Shown piece after piece: positions 50,644 through 61,200 of a stretch of DNA of 64,000 nucleotides. The notes below the pieces were generated by a model. The model saw only the letters and a program-made list of their open reading frames with translations, ran no database searches and had not been told where the DNA came from. A program made the translations under genes and the position numbers. Source of the DNA: JBAUHN01 sp049680295 (lineage in GTDB: Bacteria; Pseudomonadota; Alphaproteobacteria; Rhodobacterales; Rhodobacteraceae); contig JBAUHN010000355.1 in NCBI GenBank assembly GCA_049680295.1, positions 1-64,000 on the forward strand, written 5' to 3'. The first letter of the stretch is position 1. Each line of letters starts with the position of its first letter.

Positions 50644-51951
50644 CTATTCGCGGAAGGCGCGGTTAAAGAAATTCATCAGCGGCTGCGTCAGATATTCAAA
50701 CGCGGTGCGATCGCCGGTCTTGATATAGACCTCGACCGGCATCCCCGGCAGCAGCACCTGACCCGTCAGCTTGGCCAGATCCGTCTCAAGCGGCAGAATC
50801 TTGGTTTCATAATAATTGGCCCCGGAATTCGGATCGACAATCACATCCGCCGAGATTTGCGACAGCTTGCCGCCCATTTCGGGCATTTCGCGCTGATCAA
50901 AGGCGGAAAAACGCAAGGTTGCATCCTGGCCCAGATAGACCTCGTCGATGTTAATCGAATTGATCCGGGCGGACACCACAAGCGGTTGATCTTGCGGGAT
51001 AATATACATCAGATCGGCGGCGGGCTGCACCACGGACTGCACCGCAAAGACCTGATTTTCATAAATGATCCCGCCCACAGGCGCCTTGATATCGAGCCGC
51101 GATATGGTGTCGCGCAGCGCGCCGCGGCGCTCCAGCAACTCGATCTCGCGAAATTGCAGATCGCGCAACGCGGTCACCGCCTCTTCGCGGCGGCGGGTTT
51201 CAAGCTGCAACAGACCAATCTGATTGCTGGTCGCCTGCCCGCGCAATTCGGCAATCTCGGCCTCCAGCCGTCCGGTCTGGCCCAAAAGTTCGGCCCGTTC
51301 CCGGCGCAGCCCCAGCACGCGCGAGGCTTGCGTCAACTGCTGCTTGAGCAGCTTTTCCTGATCGGCAAGCTCGCCTTCCATGATCTCGCTTTGCGCGGCC
51401 AGGGCCTCAAGCTGGGAATTGATGCCCTTGACGCGGTTTTCGATTTGCAGGTTCTGTTCGCCCAGCAGATCAATTTCCTGCGCCAGCGCCTCGCGGCGGG
51501 CATTAAACAGGGTGCTTTCGCCCTCGACCTGTTTGCGCGCATCCGGGTTTGAGGCCGCAAGGGCCAAAAGCTCCGGTGCAAAGGTGATCTCGGCGGCGCC
51601 ATCGCGTTCGGCTTCCAGCCGGGCCTGGCGCGCCATGATTTCCTGCAACTGACCCACGACAATGGCCAGATCAGACATCAGCCGGGTGCCATCCAGGCGC
51701 ACCAGCACATCACCGGGGGCAACCTGATCGCCGTTCTTGACCAGAATGTCGCCGACAACGCCGCCCTCAAGATGCTGAATGACCTGGCGGTTGCTTTCCA
51801 CCTGCACCGTGCCCGAAGCCACAACAGCGCCCGAGATATTGGCCCGCATGCCCCAGTAGCCCAGCCCCAGAACCAGCGCCGAAATGGCCAGAATGCCCGC
51901 AACAAGCGGCAGCTTGGCGCCCCAGACAGGGGCTTTTTCTTGTGCCTTCAT
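50644..51951 (-). CDS. Type I secretion membrane-fusion protein (HlyD family)
   Basis: A 435-residue adaptor with one N-terminal helix (about 14-33), a beta-lipoyl half (VASGTVQVESNRQVIQHLEGGVVGDILVKNGD), a long coiled coil (about 100-270) and the closing half (LDIKAPVGGIIY). This matches the PrtE/HlyD group of type I secretion. It bridges the ABC protein and an outer-membrane channel. Four bases separate it from the ABC gene, so they form one operon. Confidence 0.9.
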   Translation of the reverse strand: MKAQEKAPVWGAKLPLVAGILAISALVLGLGYWGMRANISGAVVASGTVQVESNRQVIQHLEGGVVGDILVKNGDQVAPGDVLVRLDGTRLMSDLAIVVGQLQEIMARQARLEAERDGAAEITFAPELLALAASNPDARKQVEGESTLFNARREALAQEIDLLGEQNLQIENRVKGINSQLEALAAQSEIMEGELADQEKLLKQQLTQASRVLGLRRERAELLGQTGRLEAEIAELRGQATSNQIGLLQLETRRREEAVTALRDLQFREIELLERRGALRDTISRLDIKAPVGGIIYENQVFAVQSVVQPAADLMYIIPQDQPLVVSARINSINIDEVYLGQDATLRFSAFDQREMPEMGGKLSQISADVIVDPNSGANYYETKILPLETDLAKLTGQVLLPGMPVEVYIKTGDRTAFEYLTQPLMNFFNRAFRE

Positions 51952-51955
51952 AGCC

Positions 51956-53689
51956 TCAGACCGCCTTTCGGTTGACCAGCGATTTTTTCACGTTGCCCGC
52001 GTTTTTCAGCATTTTATCCATCACCTCATCGCGCGGACCCATGGATGCAATGATGCCGTTTTCAACCACCATCAGCGTGTCGCATTCGGCAATCGCAATC
52101 GGGCGGTGGGTCATGATGATGACCGAATGGCCCGCCTTTTTGAAACCGCGCACGGCAAAGTTCAGCGCTTCTGATCCATCCGAATCCAGCGCCGAGTTCG
52201 GCTCATCCAGGATCAGCAGCACCGGGTCGCCATAAAGCGCCCGCGCCAGGGCGATGCGCTGGCGCTGGCCGCCCGACAGCTGGTTTTCATTGCCGTTGAG
52301 AACCGTATCATAGCCATCGGGCAATTGGGTGATCATGTCATGCGCGTTGGACCGCCGGGCGGCGGCGACCACAGCTTCGGCATCGGGGGTTTGCGACATG
52401 CGGGCGATGTTTTCGGCCACCGTGCCGCTGAACAGGGTCACCGATTGCGGCAGATAGCCAATGTGCTGGCCCAGCCGTTCGGGATCATATTGGTCCAGCG
52501 TCGCGCCGCCCAGCCGCACTTCGCCCGCGGCAGGCTGCCAATAGCCCAAAAGCGTGCGCGCCAGTGTCGATTTACCCGATCCGCTGCGGCCAATGACGCC
52601 AAGCGCCTTGCCCGGTTGCAATTCGAACGACAGCGCGCGCAATGTCGGCACCTTGCCCCCCGGAGGTACAACCGTCAGCCCCAGAACTTTCAGCCGCGCC
52701 TCGGGCACCGGCAGTTGCGTCCGCTCGACCATGGGCGGGACTTTTGCCAAATAATCCGACAGCGCCTGCCAGCCGGCGCGCGCGCGCTGCAGCAGCGGCC
52801 ACTGGCCCATGGATTGTTCAATCGGCGCCAGCGCGCGGCCCAAAAGGATGGTGCCCGCGATCATTGAGCCGGGCGTCATTTCGCCCTTGAGCACATAAAA
52901 CGCGCCCAGGCCCAGCATCGCGGATTGCAAAAACATCCGGAATGATTTGGTCAGTGATGTCAGGCTGCCGGTCCAGTCATTGGCACCAATGCTTTTGCGC
53001 AACCCGTCATTGCGCCGCAACAGCCAGCGATCGCGGATGGTCGAGCGCATGCCCTGGGCCAGAATAATCTCGCTGCCCGCACGGGCCTGATCGGCAAAGC
53101 TATGGGCGCCTTGCAGGGCGATCTGGCTTTGGCGGACCCTGCGGGCAGTCAAAATCTGGTTGAGCAGCGCAAAGACAATCAGCACCGAAGCCCCGGCGAC
53201 GGCCAGCCAGCCCAGCATCGGGTGAAACAGGAAAATCGCCGCCACGAACAGCGGCGTCCAGGGCACATCCATCAGGGCCAGCAACAGCGGCGAGCCCAGA
53301 AAAGCCTGCACCGAATCCAGATCGCGCAGCACCGCCCCCGACACCGCCTGATCCTGCGGGTTGGTTGAACGGCGCAGCGTTGCCTCAAACACCCGCCCGT
53401 CCATGGCGGTCTGAAACCGCGCCCCCACCCGCGCCATCACCCGGCCACGGGCAAAATCCAGCACCGCCATCAGGACAAACAATCCGGTGACAAGAATTGA
53501 TAGCGCAATCAATGTCTCGACCGATTGCGACGACAGCACCCGGTCATAGACCTGCAACATATAAAGCGGCCCTGTCAGCATCAGCAGATTGACAAAGATG
53601 CTGAATATGATCGCCCAGAAAATAAGCGCGCGACCGCTGCGTTGGGCGGCGCGGAGTTCGTCGCGTCCGGGGGCTGGGGTTGAAGTCAT
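51956..53689 (-). CDS. Type I secretion ABC permease/ATPase (PrtD-like)
   Basis: A 577-residue half-transporter. Six helices (about 20-310) precede the ATPase domain, with Walker A GRSGSGKSTLA, signature LSGGQRQRIALARAL, Walker B LLILDEPNSALD and the switch His in MTHRPIA. No N-terminal peptidase or CLD domain is present, as in PrtD. I start at MTSTPAPGRDEL (53689), since the preceding 67 codons look unrelated. It would export a protein with a C-terminal signal in family terms; no such substrate is encoded in the window. Confidence 0.9.
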   Translation of the reverse strand: MTSTPAPGRDELRAAQRSGRALIFWAIIFSIFVNLLMLTGPLYMLQVYDRVLSSQSVETLIALSILVTGLFVLMAVLDFARGRVMARVGARFQTAMDGRVFEATLRRSTNPQDQAVSGAVLRDLDSVQAFLGSPLLLALMDVPWTPLFVAAIFLFHPMLGWLAVAGASVLIVFALLNQILTARRVRQSQIALQGAHSFADQARAGSEIILAQGMRSTIRDRWLLRRNDGLRKSIGANDWTGSLTSLTKSFRMFLQSAMLGLGAFYVLKGEMTPGSMIAGTILLGRALAPIEQSMGQWPLLQRARAGWQALSDYLAKVPPMVERTQLPVPEARLKVLGLTVVPPGGKVPTLRALSFELQPGKALGVIGRSGSGKSTLARTLLGYWQPAAGEVRLGGATLDQYDPERLGQHIGYLPQSVTLFSGTVAENIARMSQTPDAEAVVAAARRSNAHDMITQLPDGYDTVLNGNENQLSGGQRQRIALARALYGDPVLLILDEPNSALDSDGSEALNFAVRGFKKAGHSVIIMTHRPIAIAECDTLMVVENGIIASMGPRDEVMDKMLKNAGNVKKSLVNRKAV

Positions 53690-54069
53690 AACCTGGGGTC
53701 TACCTGTGTTCGGGTCGTCAGTCTGATCGCCATAGGGCTCATTGGCCGACAAAGATACTATCTGCGCCCTAAAGGGAAACAATTCCACAAGGCATGAGCG
53801 GTTGTCCTCCAGCCAGAGGGGGCCATCTGAGCAGAGGACCGCCACTTCGCAGGGATTCGCCTCTCGGTTTAGGGCAAGAGGTTTGCGCATTCAACTTTCG
53901 ATGGAAATTACCACAGTATCAAGGCCTGTCACTGCCTCAAAAGCACCGGAGGCTTTGTTGCACTGGTTTGCAAACACAGTTATAATCGGCGCATAATTTT
54001 CTTTTGTTAAAGAACCGCTTTCATCGCTGACAGCAGCGATACGGGCCTGTGAATTTAAGGGGTAAGATC
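53690..54069. promoter_or_regulatory. Divergent region between secretion and lipoprotein genes
   Basis: About 380 bases with no convincing gene. It separates the minus-strand ABC/HlyD operon from the plus-strand SGNH lipoprotein gene, so both promoters lie here. ATCGCTG-acag-CAGCGAT (54023-54040) is a perfect seven-base palindrome about 30 bases before the lipoprotein start and may be an operator or leader hairpin. Confidence 0.45.
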
Positions 54070-55038
54070 ATGACAGTTATGGCAGTGATAAAACGGATTG
54101 GGTTTTGCCTGTCCATGGCGGTTCTGGCGGCCTGTCAGGCGGGGGCGGCCAGCGATCTTCCCAACGCAGCAGGCGCCACCAGCGCGGCCCCGACCACAGA
54201 TATTGCCCCGACACTGGCGCGCAGCCCCGACGCGCGCCGCCTGAACCTGCGCGTCATCCAATCAGGTCACAGCCTGACCGATCCGATCCCCGAGATTCTG
54301 CGCGGCATGGTCAGCGCCCGTGGCATCCAGAACCCGGTCATCGACCGATCCACCATTCCCGGCAGCCCGATGAGCTGGCGTTGGGACAACGCACCCGGAT
54401 ACGGCGAACCTGACGCGCGCGCCGACATCGGCAAATACGAAGTGCTGGTGCTGACCGAAGGGGTGTCGATGTCGTTGACCCTGCCGCATCACAAATCCGA
54501 TGAACTGGCTTTGCGCTGGTTCAAAAACACATGGTCCAAAGGCAACAATGGCAAAGGCGCCGAAACCATCCTTTATGCGTCCTGGGTCCATATCACCAGC
54601 GGCCCGAACTGGGAAAACCCCTATAAAGACCCCGAAGGCAATATCCCGTTCCGCAAGCGGCTGCCGCTGGAGTTCGCGCGCTGGGAACATGTGGCCAAAT
54701 ACGTCAATGCCAACCGCCCCAAGGGATCGCCCGCGATGCGCATCATCCCCGGTCCTTTGCTGATGGCCGCCCTTTATGACGCAATTCAGGCCGGTAGGGC
54801 ACCGGGGCTGACCAACATCTCGGATGTGTTCGAGGATGAAATCCACGTCAACGATAAGGGCGCCTATTTTATCGCACTGGCACATTATGCTGTGATTTAC
54901 GGCCAGAACCCGCGTGGATTGCCCTATAATCTTGGATTGGCGCGACCGCCCAGCCGTGACCTTGCCCTGTGGATGCAGGATCTGGTCTGGAAAGTTGTGA
55001 CAGATTACAAAGGCGCGGGCGTGCGGGCCTCTGGATAA
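54070..55038 (+). CDS. SGNH-hydrolase-like secreted lipoprotein
   Basis: A 322-residue protein. The signal ends SMAVLAACQAG (lipobox LAAC). SGNH-type marks follow: QSGHSLTDPIPEIL near the N-terminus (GxSL, nucleophile Ser) and DEIHVNDKGAYFIALAHY near the end (Asp-x-x-His). AAGGGG lies seven bases before the ATG at 54070. It may deacylate a lipid, a glycan or the PKS product in the periplasm. It is transcribed toward the PKS gene, with a 236-base gap. Confidence 0.72.
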   Translation: MTVMAVIKRIGFCLSMAVLAACQAGAASDLPNAAGATSAAPTTDIAPTLARSPDARRLNLRVIQSGHSLTDPIPEILRGMVSARGIQNPVIDRSTIPGSPMSWRWDNAPGYGEPDARADIGKYEVLVLTEGVSMSLTLPHHKSDELALRWFKNTWSKGNNGKGAETILYASWVHITSGPNWENPYKDPEGNIPFRKRLPLEFARWEHVAKYVNANRPKGSPAMRIIPGPLLMAALYDAIQAGRAPGLTNISDVFEDEIHVNDKGAYFIALAHYAVIYGQNPRGLPYNLGLARPPSRDLALWMQDLVWKVVTDYKGAGVRASG

Positions 55039-55274
55039 TATGGCCTGCCGTTTCCCAGGGCCTGCGGGCAATGGTGAAATATCGCACCCCCCGATGAGGC
55101 CATACACCACATAGTTGCAATTGCACCCTACACGTTGCGCCGATTGGCCTCCTTCGCGTATTCTGCCCTTAACAAATTTTTTTAAAAAAAGCGTCTAGAA
55201 GACAGATTACCGCCCCAAAGACACCCTAATTTTTGTATTAAGACAGACAGTATTAAAGAGGATGCCCGAACGTT
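55039..55274. promoter_or_regulatory. Leader of the PKS operon
   Basis: The 236 bases before the PKS contain a strongly AT-rich block (AACAAATTTTTTTAAAAAAA, 55171-55190) that could act as an UP element or a nucleoid-protein site. AAAGAGGA ends 12 bases before the PKS ATG at 55275, a rather long spacing for a ribosome site. No clear -35/-10 pair was found. Confidence 0.45.
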
Positions 55275-58200
55275 ATGGACGGTTCTGATCAAGATATTCC
55301 GGTAAACGACAACGACATCGCTATCGTTGGTATGGCAGCGCATCTTCCGGGTGCGCGCACCATTGGCGATTACTGGGACAACCTGCGGGGTGGCGTCGAA
55401 TCGATCCGCAAACTCACCCCCGAAGAACTGCGCGCCGCCGGTGAGCCTGAACATATTTCAGGCCGTCCCGATTATGTGCCCTATGCTGCCGTGCTTGAAG
55501 GCTTTGAAACATTTGACGCCGAATTCTTTGGTTTTTCCCCCAAAGAAGCCGCGATCATGGACCCGCAGCACCGCCAGTTTCTGGAGGTCGCCTGGGCCGC
55601 GCTGGAAAACGCGGGCCACCCGCCTGAAAACACCCCCGGACCGGTGGGCGTTTTTGCCGGCTGCGGCATGGGCAGCTATTTCTATTTCAACGTCTGTTCA
55701 AACCCGGATCTGGTCGACAATGTCGGCATGTTCCTGCTGCGCCACACCGGCAACGACAAGGATTTTCTGGCCACACGTCTTAGCCACACACTGGACCTCA
55801 AAGGCCCCAGCGTGAACATGCAGACCGCCTGTTCGACATCACTGGTGACCACCCATTATGCCTGTCAGGCGCTGATGAACGGCGAATGTGACATGGCGCT
55901 GGCGGGGGGTGTGACGATCGAATTGCCCCACGCGCGCGGCTATCTTTACAAAGAAGGCGAAGTCCTGTCGCCGGATGGTCATTGTCATGCCTTTGATCAC
56001 CGCGCCCAGGGCACGGTTTTTGGATCAGGGGCGGGCGTTGTTGTGCTGCGCCGTCTCGCGGACGCGATTGCCGATGGCGATCACATCTGGGCGGTGATCA
56101 AGGGCACGGCGATCAACAATGATGGCGCCGCCAAAGCCGGGTATCTGGCGCCTTCCGTCGATGGGCAAGCCGCCGCCATTGCCGAGGCGCATATGATGGC
56201 CGGCACCCCGGCCGACACCATTGATTACATCGAATGTCACGGCACCGGCACCTATCTGGGCGACCCGATCGAGGTTGCGGCCCTGACACAAGCCTTTGCC
56301 GAGACCACGGACGATCAGGGTTTTTGCCGGATCGGGTCGGTCAAAACCAACATTGGCCACCTTGATACGGCGGCCGGTGTCGCCAGCCTGATCAAAACCA
56401 GCCTGTCGCTGCACCACAAGCAAATCCCGCCCTCGCTGGGCTATGAGGCCCCAAACCCGTCGATTGATTTCGATGGCAGCCCCTTTGTCGTCAATGACAA
56501 GCTGACCGACTGGGCGTCGCACAAAGGTCCGCGCCGGGCCGGGGTAAATTCACTGGGTGTGGGCGGAACCAATGCCCATGTTGTCCTGCAAGAAGCGCCG
56601 ATGCGCGCCCCATCAGAAGATTCCGACTGGCCGTTTCAGATCTTGACCGTCTCGGGCCGCACCAAGGCCGCTTTGGACGGCAATGCCGCAGCCCTGGCCG
56701 CCCATCTGCGCGCAAACCCTGACCAATCGCTGGCCGATATCGCCTGGACCCTCAAAGAGGGCCGTCGCGCCTTTGAAAAACGCCGGGTGATTGTGGCCGC
56801 AGACCACGCAGAGGCGGCACAGCTGCTGGAAGAAAACGATCCGCGCCGGGTGTTCACCCATACGCTGGTCGATGACGCCCCCGAATCCGTCTTTATGTTC
56901 CCCGGTGGCGGCGCCCAATACGCCGGCATGGCCCGCGATCTTTATGAGACCGAGCCGGTGTTCCAGGAATGGATGGACCGGGGTCTCGATATTCTGCAGC
57001 CCAAGCTCGATTACGACATCCGGGCGATCTGGCTGCCGGGTGCGGCAGATCACGCCAGCGCCGAGGAACGTCTGAAAACGCCATCCGTGCAATTGCCGTT
57101 GATCATGATCGTGGAATATGCGCTGGCGCAGCTTTGGATGTCCTGGGGTGTCAAACCCGACGTGCTTGTTGGCCATTCGATGGGCGAGAACACTGCCGCG
57201 TGTGTCGCCGGTGTGATGTCGTTTGAGGATTGCATCGGTCTGGTGCATCTGCGCGGTCAGCTGTTTGATACCGTGGCCCCCGGGGGCATGCTCAGCGTGC
57301 CCTTGCCTGCTGCTGAACTGGAACCTTTGCTGGGCGACGATCTGGATCTGGGCGCGATCAACGCGCCGGACCTCAGCGTCGCCACAGGCCCGCAGGCCGC
57401 CTTGGACGTGCTGGAGGAGGTCCTGAAAGCCCGCGAGGTCGACTGCCAGCGGATCGGCATCAATATTGCCGCCCATTCGCGCATGTTAGAGCCTATTTTG
57501 GAGCGTTTCGGCGCCTATCTGCGTTCGATCACGTTAAACGCGCCGCAAATCCCTATTGTCTCAAACCGCAGCGGGCAGATGATGACGGATGCGCAGGCCA
57601 TGGACCCTGACTATTGGGTCGGCCATTTGCGTCACACCGTGCGCTTTGCCGATTGCATCACCACGCTTGCGACAGACGCCACCCCCCGCATCTTTATTGA
57701 GGTCGGACCGGGCAAGGCGCTGTCGTCGCTGACCGGCATGCATGACAAGGTCAGCGCCAATCAGGTCATAGGCAGCCTGCGCCATCCCGATGACACCACA
57801 GCCGATGACGCCTATTTCATGGCGATGCTGGGCCGGGTCTGGGCGGTTGGCGGTGAATTCGACTGGGCGCAGATCTGGGGCGAGGCACGGCGCAACCGTG
57901 TGCCGCTGCCGGGATACGCCTTTCAGCGCGCGCCCTATTTCATTGAACCGGGCAGCAACCAGACCCAAAGTCAGGCCCAATGGCTGACCCGTACCGATGA
58001 TGTGGGCGACTGGGGCTACCGCCCGGCCTGGGTGCCGCGCTATGCCGCCTGTGATCTGGATGTCACCCATGATCTGAAAGACGCCGAGACGCAGACATGG
58101 CTGGTCTTTGAAGACAACACCGGTCTGTGTACCGGCATCTCTGAGCGCCTGCGCGGTGCGGGCCAGCGTGTGGTCACCGTCACCCCCGGCGACGCCTTTG

Positions 58201-61200
58201 TGAAAACCGGCGACGACAGCTATGTGATTGCCCCTGAACGGGGGCGCGAAAACTATGATCAGCTGATCGGTGATCTGATCGCCCAAGATAAGGCACCCAC
58301 CCGCATTCTGCACGGCTGGCTGGTCACCGGGGACGAAAGCTTCCGCCCCGGCAGCAGCTTTTTCCATCGCAATCAGGAACAGGGCTTCTACAGCCTGTTG
58401 TTCCTGGGCCAGGCCATCGGCGGCGAAGATCTGGCAATGCCTGTGCATATGACGGTTCTGACATCGGGGGCCATGCAGGTCAGCAACGAGGCGCTGCGCT
58501 ATCCTGATAAATCCACCGTCATGGGACCTGCACGGGTGCTGCCGCAGGAATTTCCGGGGCTCACCACAACGGTGCTTGATCTGGATCTGCCGCTGGCTGC
58601 CAAAGGCCGGCGCAAGGGTCAGATCGCGCCGCAAATGAACCGGCTGATTGATCAGACCCTCGAAGATCTGATTGCCGCACCGGCCAATATCACCGCCGCC
58701 CTGCGCGGTGAAAAACGTTATGAACTGTCGGTGCGCAAACTGGAGATACCAGAGCCTGACAAGGGTGATTTGCCCCTGCGCGACAAAGGTGTCTATATGA
58801 TCACCGGCGGCTTTGGCGGCATTGGCCTGACCATCGCCCGCGATCTGATCACCACCCATTCGGCCCGCATTGTGCTGCTGTCACGCAGCGCCATGCCGCC
58901 GCGCGATCAATGGGATCAGGTGCTGCACCAGAACGCGCCGCAAGACCCTGTTGTGCGCCGCATCCGCGCCATTCAGGACCTCGAAAACCTGGGCGGCGAA
59001 GTGCTGTGCATCGCCGCCGACGTCAGCAACGTCGAAGACATGCGCGACGCGGTGACCCAGACCCGCGACGCCTTTGGCGACATCAACGGTGTGATCCATG
59101 CCGCAGGGCTGATTGCCGATGCCCCGATCATGGGTAAATCCACCATGGAGATCGAGGACGTGCTCACGCCCAAGGTCCATGGCACCCATGTGCTGGAAAG
59201 CATCTTTCCCGATGGCACGCTGGACTGGCTGGTGCTGTTCTCGTCAACGTCAACCGTGACCACGCCCGCAGGTCAGGTCGATTATGTCGCCGCCAACGAA
59301 TATCTGAATGCCTATGCCAAATCGCGCAAGGGCGACAAAACCCGGGTGCTGGCGATCAACTGGGGGGTCTGGTCCGAGGTCGGCATGGCCGCGGATGCGA
59401 TGCTGGCACGGTCCGGCAGCGCCACGCCGCCGCCTTCTGATCCGGCCCATGTCCCGATGCTGGACGCCGCCACCTTTGGCCCGGCCCATAACCGGGTCTT
59501 TACCGCCACATATACCGCCAAGGACCGCTGGTTCCTGGATGAACACCGCACCAAAGCAGGCGACGCACTGTTGCCCGGCACCGGCTATCTGGAACTGGCC
59601 GCCGAAGCGCTGGAGGCGCAGGGCGAAACCAGCCCGTTTGAAATTCGCGATCTCTATTTCCTGCGCCCGCTGGCTGTGGGCGATGACGTGGCCCAAAACA
59701 TCCGTCTGCGGCTGCCGCGCAGCGATGTCGGCTATGATTTCTCGGTGCAAAGCAGCGATACGGACGCCTTTGAGATCAACGCCCAGGCCAGCCTGTCCCT
59801 GCTGCCGATGGAGACCCCCGAGGCGGTGGATATCGCGGCCCTGCGCGCGCGCTGCACAGTGGCGGCCACTGCGGATGCAGGTGCCGCCATCACCTCGCGG
59901 CAAGAAGAACATCTGAACTTTGGCCCGCGCTGGCGGGTGCTGATGTCGACCGCTTATGGCGACAACGAAGGTCTGGCCGATCTGAAACTGTCAGATGCCT
60001 ATCAGGGCGATCTGGACGATGGCTATGTGCTGCACCCCGGTCTGATGGATCTGGCCACCGGCTGGGCGATGGATCTGATCCGCGACTACCAGCCCACCAA
60101 CCTGTGGGTACCGGTGTCTTATGGCTCTGTCAAAGTCTACCGCGATCTGCCGCGCGAGGTGGTCAGCTGGGTCCGCAATGCCGGTGACAACCACGCCGGC
60201 GGCCAGATGGCCAGCTTTGATGTCACCATCATGGCCCCCGATGGCACCGTCTGCGTCGAGATCAAAGGCTTCTCGATCCGGCGCATGGACAGCGTTGCCG
60301 ATTTCGCCAAAACCGAAAACGCCGCCGTCGCACAGATAGACGAGGACGCACCGCGCCCCTTGTCACCTGCCGAAGAACGGCTGCGGCACAATATCTCGCA
60401 GGGCATCAAACCGCATGAAGGCTCGGATGCGTTTTTCCGCGCGCTGGCCTCATCGGCGCCACAGGTCATCGTGTCTTCGCTGGATCTGGATTTGCTGACC
60501 GCGCAAGTCGCCGAAAGCTCGGCGGTGCCGGAAAGCTCCGAGCAGACCTTCCAGCGGCCGGAACTGGATTCCGAATACGCCGCCCCCGCCAATGACATCG
60601 AGGAAAAACTGGCCAGCATCTGGCAGGATTTGCTGGGTGTCGATCAGGTCGGCGTCGAAGACAGCTTTTTCGACCTCGGGGGCCATTCGCTGATCGCGGT
60701 GCGGCTGTTTGCGCAGGTGCGCAAGGCCTATAGTGTCGATTTTCCGATCTCGGTGCTGTTTGAAGCGCCAACCATCCGCAAATGCGCTGAAATGATCGCC
60801 GCACGCGGTGTGGCCACATCCTCGGATGCCGGTGACAATGCCACCGCAGCGCCCGAAACCGCCACCCGCCGCTTTACCCATCTGGTGCCGATGCACGCAG
60901 GCGAGGCCGGACCGCAAACGCCGTTCTTTCTGGTTGCGGGCATGTTTGGCAACGTGCTGAACCTGCGCCATCTGGCGCATCTTCTGGGCGCGGACCGGCC
61001 ATTCTACGGGTTGCAGGCGCGCGGGCTTTACGGCGATGAGGCGCCCCATACCTCCCTGGTTGAGGCGGCCACCGATTACATCGCTGAAATCCGTGCCGTG
61101 CAGCCGCATGGGCCTTATATGGTTGGCGGATTTTCCGGCGGCGGCATCACCGCCTATGAGATCGCACAACAATTGACAGCCATGGGCGAAGAAGTATCGG

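Noticed and set aside
57561..58859. 432-codon minus-strand frame inside the PKS
   Set aside because: Antisense to the AT-KR region of a clearly coding synthase.
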